Shown here: in pieces, positions 8,295-15,620 of the stretch
Position numbering within the stretch: the stretch's first letter is position 1
How the letters are laid out: the number at the start of each line of letters is the position of its first letter
NCBI RefSeq assembly: GCF_030012215.1
Contig: NZ_JASCXX010000027.1
Coordinates: 1 to 64,000 of the forward strand
Origin: Anaerobaca lacustris
Lineage (GTDB): Bacteria; Planctomycetota; Phycisphaerae; Sedimentisphaerales; Anaerobacaceae
Direction of reading: 5' to 3'
DNA: 64,000 bases
Notes under the pieces: generated by a model
Told to the model about the DNA's origin: nothing
Database searches by the model: none
Seen by the model: only the letters and a program-made list of their open reading frames with translations
Made by a program: the position numbers and the translations under genes

Positions 8295-9326
8295 TCAGAG
8301 TCCCTGGAGAATCGCCTGATACAACAACGGAAACGTCGCCCGCTGGTCGCCCTGCACGTAGAGCCCTCGGCCGCCAAACGCATGGGGAATCCGCGTCACC
8401 ACGCTCTTCTGGTCCCGGAAATAGTAGCCCTGCGCCGCCTCATCGGTCATCTCGTCTGGGTCGTGCCGACGCAGATCGAAATCGGCCGTCAGGATGTCAT
8501 GCGGGACAGCGCCGACGTTGGCGGCCATCGAAGCGGCTTTGAGCAGCACCTCCGGCCCGGTAACGGCGCTGCCGATGTTGAGCACGACGCCGCCTTCGCT
8601 CAGCTTCGTGACCTCGTGCGTGTAGATCAGGAAGTCGCGGCCGGAGCAGCCGCCTTTGGCTTTCCCGTCGAAGCTCGGATGCTGGTCGATCACGTCGGTC
8701 CCGATCCCAACGTGCACCGTGAACGGCACCTCATGCCGGTAGCACGCCGCCAGAACGCTCGTCTCTGGGTGGGCGAACGTTCGGGGCGAGCCCTCCGTTG
8801 CCGCCAGCGCGAGAATCTGCTTGCAGAACGCCTCGTCGCAGATCATCCGGCCGAGCGTCTCGCCATAGCCCAGCTTCTGCTGGTTGCCCACGCTCAGCGC
8901 CGTGTTGATGTAGGCGAACTCGTAGGCCATGCCGAACTGCCCCTGCCCCAGAGCGGCCGGAACGTTCTCGCTGGTCTGCCCGATCAGGGCCAGCTCGAAA
9001 TCGTGTATCGTCGTGGCCGCGTTGCCCGCCACAAGCGTAACGAAGCGTCGCTCGACGAGGTCGGCCAGCAGCGGACCCAGCCCGTTCTTGATCAGGTGCG
9101 CGCCGGTAAAAAGAATGACCGGCTTCTTGGCCCGGCGGGCGGTGACCATCGCCTCGGCCACCGTCTGGATATCACGCGCCGTCTGTTCGGGCACGTCGAG
9201 ATTCAATGCATCGAGCCCGCCCGGAAAGATCAGATCGTCGAGCGTGACCTTATTGCTGCGGCCTTCGAGCGGATAGGTCGCGATCCGGCTCGAATCGAAT
9301 GCCTTGTAACGCCCTTCGTACTCCAT
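8295..9326 (-). CDS. deoxyhypusine-synthase-like Rossmann protein, function unknown
   Basis: The 343-aa cytoplasmic protein has glycine-rich Rossmann-type segments, LFTGAHLIKNGLG and LVAGNAATTIHDFE. A GGVVLNIGSAVTGPEVLLKA stretch resembles the GGVVLNVGGGVPK region of deoxyhypusine synthase. The active-site lysine motif of true deoxyhypusine synthases was not identified, and no eIF5A substrate is expected in bacteria, so it is probably an NAD-binding relative with another role. It sits between an AGE-family epimerase (16 bp away) and a PfkB-HAD fusion (10 bp away), which ties it to sugar metabolism. I recall such proteins near RfaE-like kinases in other bacteria but could not check. The start is the ATG at 9326. 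Confidence 0.65.
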   Translation of the reverse strand: MEYEGRYKAFDSSRIATYPLEGRSNKVTLDDLIFPGGLDALNLDVPEQTARDIQTVAEAMVTARRAKKPVILFTGAHLIKNGLGPLLADLVERRFVTLVAGNAATTIHDFELALIGQTSENVPAALGQGQFGMAYEFAYINTALSVGNQQKLGYGETLGRMICDEAFCKQILALAATEGSPRTFAHPETSVLAACYRHEVPFTVHVGIGTDVIDQHPSFDGKAKGGCSGRDFLIYTHEVTKLSEGGVVLNIGSAVTGPEVLLKAASMAANVGAVPHDILTADFDLRRHDPDEMTDEAAQGYYFRDQKSVVTRIPHAFGGRGLYVQGDQRATFPLLYQAILQGL

Positions 9327-9341
9327 CGCACCGTCGTCCGC

Positions 9342-10619
9342 TCAGAGGCTCGCCTGCAACTTCTCCAGCCGCTTGATGCACTCGATCATGCAGCGGATGG
9401 TGTGGTAGTTGACCTTCCACGAGTGGCTCATGTGCGTCCAGATCGGCTGGCCCTCGCGCGTCGTCAGCGGCCACCACTCGCCGACGGGATGGTGAATCAT
9501 CTTATCGAACACGAAGCGGTGGACGTTCAAGTAGCTCGGCCAGTAGTCCGCCGGGCCGAATCGCAGGCAGCCTTCGAGCATACCGATCATCACCTCGGCC
9601 TGCTGCCAGAACTCCTTCTCCATGTCGTAGACGCCGCCGGCGTGCGGGCCTTCGGTGTAGACGCCGCCATACTCGGGGTCGATGCCGTTGTCCCGGCCGT
9701 GGTCCATCGCCTTCTTGATAATGCCCTTGCACTGGTCCCAATGGCCGCCCAGCACGTCGGTGGCATGGGCCAGCAGCCAGGCGAACTCAACGTTATGCCC
9801 GGCCGACGTGTTGTCCTCGGCGTTCGGCTTGGCGCCGCCCTCGGCGAAGCGGTCCCAGCCCCAGACGATGTCGAACTTGATCTGCGGAGCGATCTTCCAG
9901 TCCACCGTGAACTGCGGAATCCCCGTGGCATACTTCGGGTGCAGGATCCGCGTGAACAGCAGGTCGATATCCTCCAGCAGCGTCCGGCGGTGGATGCTCT
10001 TGCCCGTGCACTCGTACAGCGTCGTGAACGCCTCCATCAGGTGCATGTGCACGTCGAGCGTCTTGCGGTCGCCGCCCTGCGGTCCGGGCCCGCACAGGTC
10101 CCAGTTGCGTTCGAACATCTCGAAGTAGCCGCCATACATGGTGTCGGCCGCGTATTTCTTGACCAGGTCGAACGTCTTCTCGGCGTACTCCTGCCCGCGT
10201 GGGTCGCCCGTGGCCAGGGTGTATTCCGCCATCGCATACATGCCGAAGCTCAAGCCGTACATGATCTTCTTGTCGATGGCCACGTTGCCCGCCCGGTTCG
10301 TCGTCCAGTAGAACCCGCCGTACTGCTTGTCCCAGACCTTCTCGATCAGGAAATCCACGCCGTGCCGGGCGTATTCGGCGCAGCGGCCGCCGCCAAAACC
10401 GGCCCGGTGGGCCGCCGACATCGAATAGACCGTCCGCAACTGCGCCAGCGACGATTTCTCATCCTCGCCCGTGTCCTTGCCGTCCTTGTCGAAGTGCGTG
10501 ATGAACCCGCCATTGGCGTCGTCCTTGCACCGATCCAGCCAGAACGGTAGCAGCTCCATCGCAAAATGCTTCCTGCACTCGTCCAGACACGCCGAGACTT
10601 GACCGCGATCGATAGCCAT
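9342..10619 (-). CDS. N-acylglucosamine 2-epimerase (AGE)/cellobiose epimerase family protein
   Basis: The 425-aa protein is an (alpha/alpha)6-barrel of the AGE superfamily, as shown by GGFITHFDKDGK near the N-terminus, YGGFYWTTNRAG, YGGYFEMF, LDVHMHLMEAF, SAGHNVEFAWLL, and WPLTTREGQP near the C-terminus. The conserved histidines in HMHLMEAF and GHNVEFAWLL match the general acid/base pair of the family. The length fits cellobiose 2-epimerases and related mannose isomerases. It would interconvert epimers at C2 of a sugar or disaccharide in the cytoplasm. The ATG at 10619 is preferred over the adjacent GTG because AAAGGAATCGG lies at suitable spacing. It is the first gene of a three-gene operon with the DHS-like protein and the kinase-phosphatase, suggesting epimerisation followed by phosphorylation. 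The exact sugar cannot be assigned. Confidence 0.85.
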   Translation of the reverse strand: MAIDRGQVSACLDECRKHFAMELLPFWLDRCKDDANGGFITHFDKDGKDTGEDEKSSLAQLRTVYSMSAAHRAGFGGGRCAEYARHGVDFLIEKVWDKQYGGFYWTTNRAGNVAIDKKIMYGLSFGMYAMAEYTLATGDPRGQEYAEKTFDLVKKYAADTMYGGYFEMFERNWDLCGPGPQGGDRKTLDVHMHLMEAFTTLYECTGKSIHRRTLLEDIDLLFTRILHPKYATGIPQFTVDWKIAPQIKFDIVWGWDRFAEGGAKPNAEDNTSAGHNVEFAWLLAHATDVLGGHWDQCKGIIKKAMDHGRDNGIDPEYGGVYTEGPHAGGVYDMEKEFWQQAEVMIGMLEGCLRFGPADYWPSYLNVHRFVFDKMIHHPVGEWWPLTTREGQPIWTHMSHSWKVNYHTIRCMIECIKRLEKLQASL

Positions 10620-10784
10620 CACCGATTCCTTTCATCCAGGGCTCTGCAAACACGAATACCCGCACTCAATCCAGGCATTCTATGCCTCCCCGCCACAGCC
10701 GTCAACACACCCTTCGCTGAACGCCCGCGAAGGGGTGCAATTCACGGTTGCAGGCGAGTCTTCGCGGAGTGCAGCACCCGATCT

Positions 10785-10884
10785 TGTCATTCCGACCGCA
10801 GCAACGCGGAGCGGAGGAATCTGGCCGCGAATGAGGTGCATGCCCGGTCTCTGGCCAGATGTTTCGACTTCGCTCAACATGACA
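10785..10884. repeat. 100-bp imperfect inverted repeat (REP/MITE-like)
   Basis: The ends are TGTCATTCCGACC and its imperfect complement ending CAACATGACA. The inner parts GGAATCTGGCC and GGCCAGATGTTTCGAC also pair. Small palindromic elements of the type 'GTCATTCnGAGCGnAG...' are widespread intergenic repeats in many bacterial genomes. No coding capacity is visible. Confidence 0.6.
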
Positions 10885-10935
10885 AATGCGCGATCGCGCC
10901 CCTCCGTCGTGCGAACTCCTTCCCGCTCAACCCGC

Positions 10936-10971
10936 CCCGGCGTTCCTCCCCGTATCGCGGCCATCCTGGCC
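10936..10971. repeat. direct repeat, copy 1, left of the MNT gene
   Basis: A 36-bp segment (CCCGGCGT, then CCTCCCCGT, then TCGCGGCCATCCTG, then CC) recurs at 11429-11463 with only a few differences and in the same orientation. The two copies flank the nucleotidyltransferase gene. Confidence 0.6.
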
Positions 10972-11040
10972 ACGTGCTACGAGCGGCCGGCGTCACGCCT
11001 CTCTATCGCGTCGACGAACTGCTCCCAGATTCCCTGGATG

Positions 11041-11313
11041 TCACCCACCATGGATCCTCAATCCGGTTTCTTCGACGAGATCATTGAACAGCGACTTGCG
11101 GGACAAATCCACAAGGTCAACCGGCTGTGACAAATGCTTCACAAGATCGGCATAGAACCGGAAGAATCGCGCCGGGTCGATCCCTTTGACTGCCAAATCC
11201 ACGTCGTGCGGAGTCTGCGTGGGGTCCAGAGACGAGCCGAACAGGACAACCTCATCGACCTGGTATTCCCGGGCATAATGCAGAATGATCTGTCTCTGGG
11301 CCTCGGTTATCAT
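11041..11313 (-). CDS. MNT-type minimal nucleotidyltransferase (possible antitoxin)
   Basis: This 90-aa protein is a minimal nucleotidyltransferase of the Pol-beta superfamily. It carries the GSS-x-D motif LFGSSLDP...DVDLAV at about residues 25-45, where the two Asp residues would bind metal, followed by a C-terminal helix pair. MNT proteins normally work with a HEPN/HepT partner as a toxin-antitoxin pair that modifies the toxin with nucleotides. No HEPN-type gene is visible on either side, so it is either solitary or a remnant. It is flanked by 35-36-bp direct repeats, which supports mobility or past insertion. The family is confident; the antitoxin role is inferred. Confidence 0.75.
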   Translation of the reverse strand: MITEAQRQIILHYAREYQVDEVVLFGSSLDPTQTPHDVDLAVKGIDPARFFRFYADLVKHLSQPVDLVDLSRKSLFNDLVEETGLRIHGG

Positions 11314-11428
11314 CGCATCTCTTTCTGCCGGCTATAGGCTTATAGCGCCAAGCGACCAACGAACATTGTACGGTGCAATGCCGGCAGCGTCAACGGACCA
11401 CCGAACACAATGGTGTCTATTCGACCCG

Positions 11429-11463
11429 CCCGGCGTGCCTCCCCGTGTCGCGGCCATCCTGCC
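11429..11463. repeat. direct repeat, copy 2, right of the MNT gene
   Basis: This is the second copy of the 10936-10971 segment, in the same orientation. The 11314-11605 gap around it has low-complexity C-rich sequence and no supported gene. Confidence 0.6.
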
Positions 11464-11605
11464 CGCGCGTGCCGAGGGCGTCCCGCCCTCCCTCCCCGTC
11501 ACCACCCCCGCAAACCCACACGCCCCCCAGCAACCCTCCCGCCACCAGAAGCCTTCGCGAATTGAGTAAGGCGTCCGCGACATTCCGATCATGACTGGCC
11601 ACATT

Positions 11606-12742
11606 CTAAGGCAGTCCAGCCATTGGGTGTGCTCTATTGAGATCCTCCGTAATATACCCCTCTGGAAGAAACGGGGAGTTGACTCCTATATATCCCAACT
11701 TTTCAAATTCAATCTCAAAAAGCATGTCCCAATAGCCTGGGGTTGTCAGTTTGTACATCGGCGTATTGCTGAATGTGGTCGTCATAATAGTGTCTCTGTC
11801 TCTTACTGCTTGTGCCAATGTCGTACCTGGTTTGTAGTACACATATCGCATTGGCCATATAGACTTGTGCTTCGACGTGCTCTCATGGGCCTTTGGGTCG
11901 GCCGCTTTCTGGGAGGCACCCCCCATTTGCCCTTGAGCCACGGCAGTAGAGTCACCTGCAAACGTGAATTCACAGGGGGATGACCGCACGGTTATACCCA
12001 GAGCGTCCCTAGTAACGAGTGGTCCAGCTAATCTCTCGCCGTTCGCGCCAACCACTAGTTGAACACTGTGTGGTTGTAGGCGGACGCCAGGCATGAGGAC
12101 GTCAGCAACATACACTCCTCTGCAAAAGCCATTTGCCCCACCCAAGGGTTCACTCCGGAATCTGCCACCATCTGTGACAGAACACCTTGCCTGGCCAATG
12201 GTGCGGGAACCGCTCTTCTCTTTGATGTTGATCCACAATTCCGTTCCCAGGGGCAGATTCGTCTCGCCCCAGATTCGTACACGTCCGTCCGGTTCGAACT
12301 CTGGGCGGATTGATATTGTGACCTCGAGCTCACCCGATGAACTTGCTGCGTACTCATGTTGCCGTTTCTCACATTCAACTTTGGCTTGTGCATATTCCTT
12401 CAGCGAGGATGCGACCCTGTCTGGTTGAAGGTCAGGGTATTCTTGGCGCAGCGTCTCCAGCAAGCGTAGCGCCGAGTCGTATCTTTCTTCTTCATTTTCG
12501 TCATATGCGCGCGCAAACACACTGCCGGGTTCATTTTTCAAGACTTCAACTTCCTTCTCTAAAGCCTTGACCTTCTGACTCAATTCAGCGTTTTCTCGTG
12601 TCAGGGCCAAGACTTTGTTCGACAATTCATCCCTGACGAACTGCAAAGCCTGAACCTCTTTGACATTGGAGGTTTCACATCCGACACAGAACGTAACAAA
12701 AGTCGACACGAGAATGGTAAGGATTCGCATTAGCTTCTTCAT
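11606..12742 (-). CDS. putative lipoprotein with N-terminal coiled coil, function unknown
   Basis: The protein is about 378 aa. It has a hydrophobic export segment (MRILTILVSTFVTF) ending in a lipobox-like CVGC, then a heptad-rich coiled coil (about residues 28-75, with LSNKVLALTRENAELSQKV and KALEKEVEVL). A short helical region like a tetratricopeptide unit (YDSALRLLETLRQEYPDL) follows, then a beta-rich C-terminal half. The residue at -3 of the lipobox is Cys rather than Leu, so lipidation is likely but not certain. The ATG at 12742 is preferred because GGGAAG lies six bases upstream; an in-frame ATG two codons earlier is possible. Neighbours are accessory genes, and no homologue was recognised. 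Its start region overlaps a short repeat that recurs at 14252. Confidence 0.6.
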   Translation of the reverse strand: MKKLMRILTILVSTFVTFCVGCETSNVKEVQALQFVRDELSNKVLALTRENAELSQKVKALEKEVEVLKNEPGSVFARAYDENEEERYDSALRLLETLRQEYPDLQPDRVASSLKEYAQAKVECEKRQHEYAASSSGELEVTISIRPEFEPDGRVRIWGETNLPLGTELWINIKEKSGSRTIGQARCSVTDGGRFRSEPLGGANGFCRGVYVADVLMPGVRLQPHSVQLVVGANGERLAGPLVTRDALGITVRSSPCEFTFAGDSTAVAQGQMGGASQKAADPKAHESTSKHKSIWPMRYVYYKPGTTLAQAVRDRDTIMTTTFSNTPMYKLTTPGYWDMLFEIEFEKLGYIGVNSPFLPEGYITEDLNRAHPMAGLP

Positions 12743-12758
12743 CTTCATCTTCCCGTTA

Positions 12759-12783
12759 GTCTCGTAGGTGTGCATCGCACACC
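12759..12783. repeat. 25-bp repeat with palindromic core, copy 1
   Basis: GTCTCGTAG followed by the palindrome GGTGTGCATCGCACACC recurs at 14252-14277 with one inserted base, in the same orientation. A further shared CGCCTATCGGC lies beside both copies, at 12802 and 14221. The two copies bracket the nuclease and PIN genes. Confidence 0.55.
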
Positions 12784-12826
12784 GCTCTGTCTGTGCCGCT
12801 TCGCCTATCGGCATTCGTGGTTGTCC

Positions 12827-13489
12827 CTATCTCCCACTACCTGCGTCACCGCGGAAGAACTCAACGACGGATGGATGTCGGTTGTTCTTGAGAAAGGCGA
12901 CATATCGCTTTGCCTTCTCCAGCGGAATGTTCAACTTAGCCGCTATCTGAGCAGCATCGTATCCACTCCTCATTAGATAAGCAGATTGGACAATAACGCC
13001 TTCTTTATGGGCAAAATCTCCTCTTCTTTGTCTTGTATCTGTTGTCGATTTCCCCGCTATCGCCTTCTCGCTCTTTGTTGGGTGCTGTGCTACATCCGGT
13101 ATCCGTTCGGGGCCGATTATGTTTATAGCATCGCTGTCACTCACAAATACGCGTTCCGGTATTTCTCTGAACGATACTCCCCAGTCACGCAGCCTCTCCT
13201 TCCTTTCGTCGGATATCTTGTTTGCGATGACAAGCAGTTCAATGAAGTCGAGGGGGTTGTTCTTTTTGTATTCGTGATAATAGTCGAGGATCTTGTAGGT
13301 ATGGTTACGATCTAATGGCCCCTTCTGTATTTCTACAATCAGTTTAGCACCGTGACGATCCTCAAATAAGAGGTCAAACATGTAAGACCCAATGTGGTAT
13401 TGCTGAGAAAGTAGGCGCAAACCCGCTTCACCCAAATACTTCTCAGGGTCCGCAATTATCAGAGTTTCCATGTCTTTTTCAGAAATCAT
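12827..13489 (-). CDS. NucS/DUF91-like PD-(D/E)xK endonuclease-family protein
   Basis: This 220-aa protein has an N-terminal NucS-like nuclease fold. The order is SEKDMETLIIADPEKYLG, then SYMFDLLFEDRHGAKLIVEIQKG (about residues 36-58), where FDLLF...IVEIQKG corresponds to the D...ExQ/K strand pair of the family, followed by a helical HTYKILDYYHEYKK segment. A C-terminal helix-turn-helix-like segment (YDAAQIAAKLNIPLEKAKRYV) is added. NucS-type domains act on single-stranded or mismatched DNA in other organisms. The start at 13489 follows AAGGAAAGCTCAC; earlier in-frame starts exist. It lies with a PIN toxin-antitoxin pair in a segment bracketed by repeats, so a defence or mobile-element context is plausible. 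The function is inferred from the fold only. Confidence 0.6.
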   Translation of the reverse strand: MISEKDMETLIIADPEKYLGEAGLRLLSQQYHIGSYMFDLLFEDRHGAKLIVEIQKGPLDRNHTYKILDYYHEYKKNNPLDFIELLVIANKISDERKERLRDWGVSFREIPERVFVSDSDAINIIGPERIPDVAQHPTKSEKAIAGKSTTDTRQRRGDFAHKEGVIVQSAYLMRSGYDAAQIAAKLNIPLEKAKRYVAFLKNNRHPSVVEFFRGDAGSGR

Positions 13490-13556
13490 GTGAGCTTTCC
13501 TTCGCATGAAGGCCGGGGTCACAAAACGGCCCGATATCCGGGCTGAAGGGACAGCC

Positions 13557-13751
13557 CTATTCTCTCGTCGCGTTCTTGCCCGACGTGGAGGAAGTCCGCT
13601 TGTCCGCGTGTTGTCGCCACAACGGGTCGTTCTTCAGCGCCTCCTGTATCCGCTCTTCCATCTGCTCGGCGGTCAGACCGGCATAGGCACGGGACAACTC
13701 TTCACGGCGCTTACGCATGAACGCCACGGCGTCAAACGTCTTCTTCTTCAT
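13557..13751 (-). CDS. small putative antitoxin paired with the PIN-domain gene
   Basis: The 64-aa charged protein (MKKKTFDAVAFMRKRREEL, then a helix with TAEQMEERIQEAL) overlaps the 3' end of the PIN toxin gene by 20 bp. It resembles the small helical proteins that follow PIN-domain genes and wrap the toxin, as VapB-type antitoxins do. The start ATG at 13751 lies inside the toxin gene, so translation is probably coupled. No DNA-binding ribbon or AbrB motif was recognised at the N-terminus. The order toxin first, antitoxin second is the reverse of most VapBC pairs. Confidence 0.55.
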   Translation of the reverse strand: MKKKTFDAVAFMRKRREELSRAYAGLTAEQMEERIQEALKNDPLWRQHADKRTSSTSGKNATRE

Positions 13752-14202
13752 ACAAGACCTCTCTGGGCGTGCGTATCTCAATCAGGCCGTATCCCTGCTC
13801 AAGATTCACGGCATTGAACAGTCTTATTCTACCAAGATTGACGATGTGTTTGAAGTTCCAACTCACGAGTACGTCGACGCCGCTGACCGTGGCCAAGGCC
13901 ACGTGAAGCGCATCGGCCAGAGAGCCCGGCCCTACGACTCCGTGAGCGATGTATGCGCGGGCCAATTCCTCGACGTCCGTGCTAAGGGCAACCCGGACCT
14001 GATGGTCGGCGGAGACCTCTTCAAGACGCCGGCGGACCCTGAGCGGAGCACCTTCGAGTTCCTGCAGGGTCAGATCAGAGATAACCAGCACATACTCATC
14101 CGTCTGGAACTTGGACCAGAGCTGCCGCGATACGGCGGAGAACTCTGCGTCTTCACAGCCGCCAATCACCGATGTGTCCACATGGATATGGAGTTTCTTC
14201 AT
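13732..14202 (-). CDS. PIN-domain ribonuclease toxin (VapC-like)
   Basis: This 156-aa protein begins with the PIN motif HVDTS (Asp at residue 9) and contains acidic residues in LTLQELEGAP and SLADALHVA, followed by the characteristic WNFKHIVN motif. These form the metal site of PIN RNases. The ATG at 14202 has GGGAAG seven bases upstream. The small overlapping gene downstream would be its antitoxin, and together they form a type II toxin-antitoxin module. The cleaved RNA cannot be predicted. Confidence 0.78.
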   Translation of the reverse strand: MKKLHIHVDTSVIGGCEDAEFSAVSRQLWSKFQTDEYVLVISDLTLQELEGAPLRVRRRLEEVSADHQVRVALSTDVEELARAYIAHGVVGPGSLADALHVALATVSGVDVLVSWNFKHIVNLGRIRLFNAVNLEQGYGLIEIRTPREVLYEEEDV

Positions 14203-14251
14203 GCTGTTACTTCCCAAATCCGCCTATCGGCTTTGGCCGCCGCAAACACCA

Positions 14252-14277
14252 GTCTCGTAGGGTGTGCATCGCACACC
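14252..14277. repeat. 26-bp repeat with palindromic core, copy 2
   Basis: This matches 12759-12783 with one extra G; the core GGTGTGCATCGCACACC is palindromic. Related 'GTGTGCATCGCACACC' elements occur as dispersed repeats in several bacterial groups. Confidence 0.55.
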
Positions 14278-14404
14278 ACTCCTTCTCTCCGCCTCGGAGT
14301 TCACGCACGCCTCCGAGTGTCGCAATCACCCCATTCTACAGCGGACGAAGGCCCAAGGACAAGGAAGACGTGGGCCATTCCGCTCACGAGGGCCTGACGG
14401 TGGG

Positions 14405-14466
14405 CTACGCTTCTACGCTCCAACGCTTCTACGCATCTACCCATCTACGCGTCTACCCATCTACAG
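14405..14466. repeat. degenerate short tandem repeat (CTACGC/CTACCCAT units)
   Basis: CTACGC, CTACCC and CAACGC units recur every 8-10 bp; ATCTAC(C/G)C is the commonest form. The tract is non-coding and lies just upstream of a mobile-type HNH-AP2 gene. Confidence 0.6.
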
Positions 14467-14637
14467 CCTCCCGGCGTCCCTGGCGGGGGAGACTTTCCGG
14501 GGGCTTGTCGTTAACCCATCCAGCGCAAGGGTTTACAACCACCTTAAAATCGTGGTTTTGTAGATATTTCTGTTGCTGACAAGGCTTTTCTTTATGGCTA
14601 ATAGAACATATTACTATCCAAATAGCGAGGTAGACCG

Positions 14638-15513
14638 ATGAGCAAACGAAGGAAAGTCAAACCGCCAGACGAAGCCGATGCCGAGAGCAAGCCGCCGCAG
14701 CGCAAGTGGAAGCCGCCTCGGGTGCCGCCGCCGGACAGTCCGATCTGGCCCGAGCAGTATCGGGGCAAGAACTGGAAATCGGTCTACGCGGTCCTGTTCG
14801 AAGGCAAGTGCCTGTTGTGCGTGCATTCCTGTCCCCTGTCGAAGTGGCGCCAGGGGGAGGACAAATTCCAGGGCCAGCCCCGCCTGCTGCTGTGCACCAA
14901 CCACCCGGACCATCCCGGGGAGTTGCACGAGGTCCTGCCCATCGAGACGTGCCGCCGTTTCGCTCCGAAACGCTGGCGGTCCCCCTCTCTCCACCCGCCG
15001 AAGCGTCGCGTGCGCGCGACAACGAACGAGTATGACCCCGAGGTCCGCCGCATCCACCTGGGAAACGGCCTGTTCGCCACCGTCGATGCCGAGGACTACG
15101 AGCAACTCCGCAAGTATCGCTGGTATGCGATCGCCCGCGGACGCAACGTCTACGCCACCGCAAAGATAGATGGGCGAACGGTCTACATGCACCGCATGCT
15201 CATGAAGCCTCGCGAGGGCTACGTAGTCGACCATATCGACGGCAACGGTCTGAACAACCGGCGCTGCAATCTGCGGGTGTGCACGCCCGCCCAGAACCTG
15301 GCCAACAAGGCGCCATGCGGCGGCTCGTCGCAGTTCGTCGGTGTGTACCGGTACCGGGACAAATGGATGGCGCGTGCCGTGTGCCGTGGGAAGCACTACC
15401 ACCTCGGGATCTTCGCCGATGAAGTGGAGGCGGCCAAGGCGCGCGACCGCAAGGCCTACGAACTCCACGGTGAGTACGCCTATCTGAACTTCCCGGAGGA
15501 TTTCACATCCTGA
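14638..15513 (+). CDS. HNH endonuclease with C-terminal AP2 DNA-binding domain
   Basis: This 291-aa protein has an N-terminal basic region and a Cys cluster (CLLCVHSC, with later Cys residues) that may bind zinc. The central HNH nuclease runs from MHRMLM through YVVDHIDGNGLNNRRCNLRVCT (about residues 182-220), where DH, N and N/H form the beta-beta-alpha metal site. The AP2-like domain follows (about 228-285, with SQFVGVYRYRDKWMARAVC and HLGIFADEVEAAKARD). HNH-AP2 proteins are typical homing-endonuclease relatives in phages and are common in Planctomycetes genomes. The start ATG is preceded by AGGTAGACCG. It is free-standing rather than inside an intron or intein, so it may be a domesticated or selfish copy. 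Confidence 0.85.
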   Translation: MSKRRKVKPPDEADAESKPPQRKWKPPRVPPPDSPIWPEQYRGKNWKSVYAVLFEGKCLLCVHSCPLSKWRQGEDKFQGQPRLLLCTNHPDHPGELHEVLPIETCRRFAPKRWRSPSLHPPKRRVRATTNEYDPEVRRIHLGNGLFATVDAEDYEQLRKYRWYAIARGRNVYATAKIDGRTVYMHRMLMKPREGYVVDHIDGNGLNNRRCNLRVCTPAQNLANKAPCGGSSQFVGVYRYRDKWMARAVCRGKHYHLGIFADEVEAAKARDRKAYELHGEYAYLNFPEDFTS

Positions 15514-15620
15514 GCGTGCCGGCGCACTTGTTTGTAGTGACGACGTGAGGCGTTATCTTCCCACACGCGTACTGCACGCTTCGTGCGAGGTATGCTCTTA
15601 CGAACAGACTACGAACGGGC

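Larger units (their letters stand above)
10620..11040. other. intergenic stretch with dispersed repeats, no supported gene
   Basis: The stretch holds the imperfect inverted repeat at 10785-10884 and one copy of a 35-36-bp direct repeat at 10936-10971. Open frames here are short and lack ribosome sites. A 24-codon frame on the minus strand (about 10970-11044) overlaps the stop of the nucleotidyltransferase gene and could be the remnant of a partner gene, but this is weak. Confidence 0.5.
14203..14637. other. gene-free gap with repeats upstream of the HNH-AP2 gene
   Basis: The gap holds the second copy of the 25-bp repeat (14252-14277) and a degenerate tandem tract of CTACGC/CTACCC units (14405-14466). 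It has no supported open frame. The last 100 bp are AT-rich and probably carry the promoter of the HNH-AP2 gene, although no clear -35/-10 pair could be picked. Confidence 0.5.
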
